Assembly (NCBI RefSeq): GCF_030272615.1
Contig: NC_081415.1
Location: 192,476,270-192,540,269, forward strand
Length of the DNA: 64,000 bases
Direction: 5' to 3'
Origin: Cryptomeria japonica
Taxonomy: Eukaryota > Streptophyta > Pinopsida > Cupressales > Cupressaceae
Translations under genes and position numbers: made by a program
Shown here: piece after piece, positions 58,139-64,000 of the stretch
Layout of the letters: each line of letters starts with the position of its first letter
Numbering within the stretch: the first letter of the stretch is position 1
Notes under the pieces: generated by a model
Databases searched by the model: none
What the model was told of the DNA's origin: nothing
The model's input: only the letters and a program-made list of their open reading frames with translations

Positions 58139-58850
58139 AAAGGGAGTTGGAGGTTAAGATCAACAAGTTGATCAACATGTCCGACTCTAGGAAGCAGCAC
58201 GAGGAGATAGAGAATAGTGAAGCAGAGGAAGAAATGGAAATGGAAGACTGGCTAGAGAAAGACTTGATAAAAGGTGACCTGAAACATCTGGAGGATGTCA
58301 TCAAAATGTTGAAGGAACAGGTGGAGGAGGATAAGGACAATGTCAATGCCCGGATGGCTAGAAATGAGAAAGCCTTGAAAAGCCTTATGGACCATAGCCT
58401 CCAGGTTCTAAAAGTCTCCTCCCAGAACATGAACGCGCTGGTGAATCATCTGGAAAAGAAAAACTAGGAGAAGAACCCGGTAGTTATTGAAGATGCGCCT
58501 ACTTCTAGCCTAAGCCACCAGACCCCTAGGCGCAGAACCAGGCAGACTACGACAGAGAAGGATATGAAGATGAAAGAAAGCCAGACTGCTCAGGAAAATA
58601 CCGACTTGAGGGAAGCGGCCAAGGCAATGATGCTTTTGGTGCAGGATGCAAAAGAAACCATGAAGAATTTCTAATTTTTTGTTTATGCTGGGCTTGGGGC
58701 CAATTTCTTGCTGGCCTCTTACTGTCCTTTCCTATGTTGCTGGTCTTTTTGCTGGTTTTTTGCCGCTGTTGTATTTTGTTTCTTTCCTGAATATCTTTCA
58801 TATGTAACTGGGTTTCAGGTCCCTTAAAACCTGTTTTTAGTTAATCAAAA
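58139..58850 (+). mobile_element. LINE-like insertion with coiled-coil ORF
   Basis: It is flanked by a 17-18-base direct repeat 'acagtggacctctttac' (58122-58138 and 58851-58867), and copy 1 has this site empty (about 1185-1202). It contains a 106-codon plus-strand frame (58147-58467) that is charged and helical ('DLIKGDLKHLEDVIKMLKE'), continuing after a stop as 'LREAAKAMMLLVQDAKETM' to 58673. A T-rich 3' region then ends in 'ttagttaatcaaaa'. The long target duplication and short A-rich tail fit target-primed reverse transcription. It has no RT, so it is 5' truncated or non-autonomous. Confidence 0.75.
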
Positions 58851-59229
58851 ACAGTGGACCTCTTTACCTGATTGGGGAACATCACGTTCTTGATGTTGTG
58901 TACCCGGATCATGCTCCACTTGGTCACCACCAACTACATGCTCTAAAATATTGACAAAAAAGGTTACATTAACTACTACTCTAATTACAAATTAAGATGT
59001 TTAATTGTATTAATAATTATAGAAATAAATTTGAATAGCAAATGAATACATCCACTACTGGGATGCACATCCGGACCTTCATGTGCAGGTGGTGTTTCAC
59101 GATTAGCATGCTACATTCCAATGTCATGCACATTGTTATCATTGTTTGCTTATTTAAAACAAATATGGTCACTTTATGTTGAAAGTCAACATCAATTAGA
59201 TTATAGTAGGTAAAGTATTCAATTTGAAA

Positions 59230-59965
59230 CAATTTTCATTTAGCTTATTTACCTCTATGACAGATGCACCAGAATCTTGTATTTACCCACTCAATTCTTG
59301 TAGTCGATCAACCATAGTTGTATAGCTATAGCGTTGGTGATAGGAAATTATCTTGTCATCTTCTGTGGGCACTCTATTGAATTCAGAGCCCTACATTTTT
59401 ACTTGGTATCATGAACTTTTCTTGCATTGTTTGATAAAATAAAAATCGTTTGCAATTTATAAATATTTTGATGCGATATTTCATTTACAAATACTTACAA
59501 TTCATGCGGTAAGTTTCATATAACCACTAGAGCCGAGTTTGTGTTGCCTATTCTTTTTTTGTCTTGCCTTGGTTTCCTTTGACGTGTCACTCAATCTATG
59601 AAAATTTTGAAATATGTTAGATTATATAAATATAAAGAGTAATTAATTAGTACATAATTACATTCTTAATAGTATCCCATACCTTCTTTTGGCGTCTGCT
59701 AGTGTATTTCTTTTTTTCCTTTCATTTCTCTCCTTGGCATCCAAAATCAAGTCCTTCCACTCCCTCTCTGGAATCATGGGGGGATGCTCGTACTTTATGT
59801 TCTTCTCTAAATGGGTCATCTATTGGTCCCTCACATACTTTAGATATGTGCCAGCTTTTTCAAGGAGCTTGGTTTTGTCAAAGGTGTCATTTCCAAACCA
59901 CTCAATCATACGGTTTGTCAATTCATCTTTTAACCATTTTTCTTGGTCATTCCACCTTTTAAAGA
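59230..59965 (-). pseudogene. TNPA-like Transposase_24 region, copy 2
   Basis: The minus-strand block 59965-59690 reads 'WFGNDTFDKTKLLEKAGTY', stop after 'LKYVRDQ', then 'PPMIPEREWKDLILDAKER'. Further blocks follow near 59600-59500 and 59400-59250 ('RVPTEDDK'). It keeps 12 residues missing from copy 1. The stop shows that this copy is also dead. Confidence 0.65.
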
Positions 59966-60234
59966 AAAAAAAAAACCCGTTAGATTCATAAATGAACTGA
60001 AGCTACATTTATTATAGTTCAAGAAATGGATCAAAGGAAAACTATTATAGCAATGATATGAAATCAAAATAGTGGATTAGGGTTAGTTCACATATGATGC
60101 TCCACCTTTTACGTATGGTGGGCCCAAATATCTGCAATGCAATGTCATTAAGATTTTTATAAAAAAATATCATTTCCTGCAAAAAATTCATGGGATCATT
60201 AGTCCAAAATGAGTGATCAGAAAGTAAATTACAA

Positions 60235-61385
60235 TTAGACTATATATAATAATAATTTTAAAGTACTTGGAACCTTATGTATCTTTAAGGGAATCATTTC
60301 TTCATCGCTCACCACCAATGTGTCCTGCAACGTTCTCATACTAGCAATACGAGAAGATCGAGAAAATGATGGTATGTTATCAGCAGTAGTCGCCTCTGGC
60401 GCATCCTCATGTGCATCTCCTGCTGCAGAAAATGAATCCACTATGAAATGCCCCCAAGAAAGAACGCTTGAAGGGAAATAAACACATAACAGAAGATAGA
60501 GAAAAAGAGGGATCTACCAACAGTGCGTGGGCCAATATGACATGCAGTAGAGGATGTTTGCATGCTGTGTGTTGCCAACATTACATTCGGCAATATAGGT
60601 GGGGCTAACATCTGATGAGGTGCCAACAACATTTGCATAGGAACATTGACAATGCCTGAAGAATAATACATTAAATATATGAAAAGTGCAAGAATTGTAA
60701 ACAAGGATGAACCTTTATTATGAACATTGACAGTATCAAGTATGATGTATTTTGGGTACTCAAAGTGATAAGCCAAGGAAGTGATAAGCCAAGAAAATCA
60801 TCATCACCTAAACTATTTGCAATACCTTGATCATGGCCACCAGTTTCATGAGAACGCATAAATTTTTGTAAAAACAACACGTACATATTTTAGTTAATGA
60901 CATAAAAGAGTATAAAATATAAATCATTATTGAACTTTTGTTATAATTAAAGCTTTCATTACTACTTGCTTGCAAGTTTTCTTCTCTCCAAATCATTTTT
61001 TGCACCCTCTCTCCTATCTCATCAATTTGAGACTCCACGGATGCCAAAGCAACAATCTCTCTACTAATTTTTCTAAGTGACTTTTTTATCAATTCCATAG
61101 GGTTTGTGGAATTTCCAGGGTCATCATCGCTTAATCATGTTGAGTCCACGTCCCTAGAGAGGTGCTCAGGTACTACAACTCCCTTTCCCTTTCCCCGAAC
61201 ATCGGTTTGTGACAAGAATATCATTAACAATTACAAAATTAGTCTAAAACACTAAAAAAAAACATAATAATGTAATAGTTTGCTTCTATCTAATTTGTAC
61301 AATTACAATGATGTTTACCTACTCGGTAGAAGTGTCACAACCTACATCCCTATCTGCACTATGTGATGGATCCATGTCACCCTGT
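60235..61385 (-). pseudogene. N-terminal exons of the TNPA-like gene, copy 2
   Basis: Collinear with 2519-3590: 'MDPSHSADRDVGCDTSTE' from ATG at 61373, a coiled-coil-like block at 61098-60960 ('LRKISREIVALASVESQID'), and the Ser/Asp block 60441-60240 ('GDAHEDAPEATTADNIPSF'). Extra sequence not in copy 1 lies at about 60690-60790. Confidence 0.45.
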
Positions 61386-61486
61386 GACAAAAAAAAATTA
61401 TAAAAAACGTTAGCGAAATTAAACCAATAGACAGCAAAAAAACTTCATAATAAAATGGTATTTTGGAGTCATTAATTGGAGGTTGG

Positions 61487-62261
61487 TTAATTTAAATGGT
61501 ATATAGTGCGTACCACCTCCATGATAGTAACTTTGTTTTTATCTATACGATTCAAATTGTAATTGATTAGCAACTCTTCCCCTGCACTTATTGATTTTAT
61601 CACACATACAAATACATGATTTCCCGTGTGCGCCTTAAATATGAAATTGGGTTGTTTATTAGTTGTCCTAGGTCGCATACTATTTATAAAACCTGCAAAA
61701 TTCCCTGTTGCTTTTGGCCTTCCATCAATGTATACAACCACTTGTTTACTTTGATCATTATCTTTCTATTGTATATAATTTGCTGACAGTGCATACCTAC
61801 GCATACTTTTTTATATTGAACAATTTGCGTCCAATTATTGTAATTGTAACAAGGTCCAAAAAACTTCGTCAATTCAACAACTTTTTTGTAACATACCTTT
61901 ATGTCATCCATGGAAAATAGGCCCAAACCATGTAACGACGAAGGTGCTATGTGATATATCCTATCGTTAACAAAAAATTGGTGTTTATTGGAGGAAGTTC
62001 CTTGGGTACCCATTGTTTATGTAGATGTTTGTACCTCAAGGGCACCTCAATGTCGCCTTTGGTCTCATCATCACAAGAACATGACCCCCCTTGAGCAAAC
62101 AAAAATTTCATGTGTTTATTGAATTTTCTTCTAATCTTTTGACCTCTAGTTGATCTCCCTATTGTAGGCCTACTACATGTATCACTTTCATTTTCTATTC
62201 CTGCATTTCCCTCACTCGAGGAAGACACATCTGACAAATACCTATTTGGTAGTACCTGCAC
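61487..62261 (-). pseudogene. SET-domain-like protein of CACTA copy 2
   Basis: Same module as 3675-4564. The first frame (62261-61970) has 'RSTRGQKIRRKFNKHMKFL' and 'CDDETKGDIEVPLRYKHLH'. The second (62013-61800) has 'LSSLHGLGLFSMDD'-like sequence and 'CYNYNNWTQIVQYKK'. After a frame change in the T run near 61806, the third (61741-61490) has 'TGNFAGFINSMRPRTTNKQ' and 'SISAGEELLINYNLN'. Unlike copy 1, the first half is intact through the region before the T run, so the two copies carry different lesions. This argues that the parent element had an open SET-like frame. Confidence 0.6.
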
Positions 62262-62559
62262 TCCATCAAATGAGAGAGTTAGTTTGTAATGAGAGAGAGA
62301 TTGTGCAAATAAGAGTAATGTTGATGAAGAAGTCAGGCCTAAAGTTGATGTTGAGATTAATATTTGAATAAGTCCAACTGGGGCCTCAAATGTTGATAAC
62401 TGTATTAGATTTGTTGCTAATGTCGAGGTTTGAAAAACTAAGGAAGTTTGTTTTCCAAGTAATTTAAAAAAAATAGATTGTTTCTATAGGGTGTATTGAC
62501 TTATACTTGTTGATCCATGAGATTGTGTAGGATCCTCGTCAAAGGGGTTTAGGTTCCTG

Positions 62560-63390
62560 CACATGTAATTCAATTATCTTATGTTAGCTAAAAATTACAT
62601 AGTACATAACATGAACAACATGTAATTTGTGGACAAAAAGAGTATTAAATAAAAAAAATATGTTATCATAATCATTGTAAATTTTTTAATTCCTTACCTT
62701 TACTTTAAGTAGACTATGCAGGATCCTCAACTAAAGGGTTGACAATGTCTATAGTCAATGACTTGTTCCCACCAAGGGTGACAACATCACACAAAATATA
62801 TACATGAAATCAACACCATCAATTGAGCATCATAAGCATTACATTTGTAAGTTTATAAACAATAAATACATATGTATCATAAGCATCATAAGAATCACAT
62901 GATGTATTGTCATATATGTAATTGAGCATCATAATTAGCATCACATATATTTCATCATATACATGTAATCCATCACATATGTATCATAAATCACCATCCA
63001 TCACATAGGTAATAAATAATCCACATTCTATAAATAAACACGAAGTTCAAAAAATGTCACATGTATCATCATAAACATGTAATCCATCACATATGTATTT
63101 TTAATCAACATCCATCACATAGCTAATAAACAATCCAAATTCCATAAATAAACACAAAGTTTAAAAAATGTCACATAAATAGTCACTCTCCCTATCTCCA
63201 TATCCTCGGGGTGGCATGGTTCTACTATAAGGACCTGCTAGAGGTCATGGAACATGAATTACAAACATTAAAAGGTGCATCATGAATTAATTATGTAATG
63301 ACATTAGAATTCAAAACATAATGAATTAATTATGTAACCATATAAGTCAAATAAATTTCTATCAAGAAATCAATATTAAATAGATAATAT
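62560..63390. repeat. Repeat spacer of CACTA copy 2
   Basis: Counterpart of 4565-5228, with 'cataagcat' and 'atgtaatccatcacatatgt' repeats at about 62810-63180. It is longer than in copy 1 because of about 200 extra bases near 62560-62800. No coding region. Confidence 0.55.
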
Positions 63391-63413
63391 ACTAATCGCA
63401 TACCTCATACATT

Positions 63414-63571
63414 TCATTCACCATCATGACCATCATGATCATCATTGCCATCATCATCATCACCACCACCACCACCACCACCACCACCACCACCACCGTC
63501 TTCATCATCACCATCACCATCACCATCACCATCACCATCACCATCACCATCACCATCATCATCACCATCAG

Positions 63572-63618
<47 letters not shown>

Positions 63619-64000
63619 ACAACAACTTCTTCTTCTTCATCATTATCGAGTAACTGTCGATCATGATCATCATCTACATCATCTTCTACTTCTTTGGTAT
63701 CTTCCTCTTCCATTACATTATACTTTATCGGCCTTCCTCTTGGATCATGTCTAACAACAAATGACCAACCCGGTTTATGTGGAACCTCTAAGTAAAATAC
63801 CTACTCACATTAGCTTGGAAGAACATAGGGCTCATCCCCAACTAGTTCAAATGACCTTGTATTAACCATTGTAAAACCATTATCATGTTCAATAACGATT
63901 CTATCAGGATCATTTTTATTCAATCGTAGCCTGTACCATTTGACGATGAACAAAACTAATTTGAAGGAATTAAAGTCACACTCAAGTATATCATCCAAAA
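63414..64000 (-). pseudogene. DUF4216 protein with acidic tail, copy 2, partial
   Basis: The minus-strand frame from the window edge reads 'DDILECDFNSFKLVLFIVK', 'GFTMVNTRSFELVGDEPYV', a stop after 'VLPS', 'PHKPGWSFVVRHDPRGR', then 'MEEEDTKEVEDDVDDDHDR' and the Asp/Gly tail (63713-63414). Two stops that break copy 1 (after WYRL and RSFE) are sense codons here, but this copy has its own. The rest lies outside the window. Confidence 0.75.
63430..63640. repeat. (ATC)n/(ACC)n microsatellite, copy 2
   Basis: Blocks of ACC (about 63463-63497), alternating ACC/ATC (63503-63560) and pure ATC (about 63570-63618). It encodes the acidic tail of the DUF4216 protein on the minus strand; Met, Ser, Pro and Thr runs in other frames are shadows. 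Confidence 0.95.

Larger units (their letters stand above)
57369..64000 (-). mobile_element. CACTA (En/Spm) DNA transposon, copy 2, cut by window edge
   Basis: Collinear with copy 1 from its left boundary: poly-C tract (about 57458-57474), Transposase_24 blocks, TNPA N-terminal exons, SET-like gene, 'cataagcat' repeat spacer, and DUF4216 with acidic tail. TNP2 would lie beyond 64000. By eye most blocks agree closely with copy 1, with small indels. A LINE-like insertion (58139-58850) and extra sequence near 60660-60790 are private to this copy. Stops are present in several blocks. Confidence 0.85.

Noticed and set aside
63426-63673. Ser/Pro-, Ile/Thr- and Met-rich frames
   Set aside because: Same cause: a trinucleotide repeat read out of frame.

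Overview
The window is nuclear DNA of a land plant, most likely a seed plant and perhaps a conifer or other gymnosperm. The reasons are an intronless PPR-DYW editing factor, a wall-associated-kinase type receptor gene, chromodomain Ty3/gypsy elements, CACTA transposons with plant TNP2/TNPA domains, and long AT-rich gene-poor spacers. The lineage is inference. Only two genes look intact: a three-exon WAK-like receptor kinase (31021-34215, minus) and a PPR-DYW protein (42083-44425, minus).

Layout. (1) 433-9575 is a decayed CACTA (En/Spm) element on the minus strand. Its order is TNP2 transposase, DUF4218, DUF4216 with a poly-aspartate tail, a SET-like domain, and a TNPA/Transposase_24 gene. A second copy with the same order enters at about 57369 and runs off the right edge, and it carries a 0.7-kb LINE-like insertion. 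(2) 12630-13031 holds a PPR relic followed by the terminus of another CACTA element, which abuts a truncated LTR. (3) 13032-19748 is a decayed chromovirus (gag-PR-RT-RH-IN-chromodomain, plus strand). Its 3' LTR is followed by a second primer-binding site and gag start. (4) 19749-29958 and 32745-37601 are two copies of one segmental duplication carrying WAK genes. Copy A is a pseudogene without a kinase exon. Its first exon is split by two related non-autonomous LTR elements in opposite orientations, 20751-23369 and 23708-27100. Both have TG...CA LTRs, 5-bp target duplications, a methionine-tRNA-type primer site and a purine tract, and both carry host gene pieces: HSP110-like plus PYR/PYL ABA-receptor-like in one; HSP70-like, CRWN/NMCP-like and ankyrin-like in the other. 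Copy B is the intact WAK gene; its upstream half holds a LINE relic. (5) 45820-49280 is a decayed minus-strand chromovirus, ended by a CACTA terminus at 49281. (6) 52100-55350 is a broken, unrecognised multi-ORF gene that ends in a polypurine-tract-like site. (7) 55600-57240 is repeat-rich.

The most notable points are the SET-like domain shared by both CACTA copies and the gene-capturing LTR family. The intact genes do not form a pathway: one encodes a surface receptor and the other an organelle RNA editing factor. The rest is a record of nested insertion and decay. All family calls come from reading translations by eye; no database search was run.
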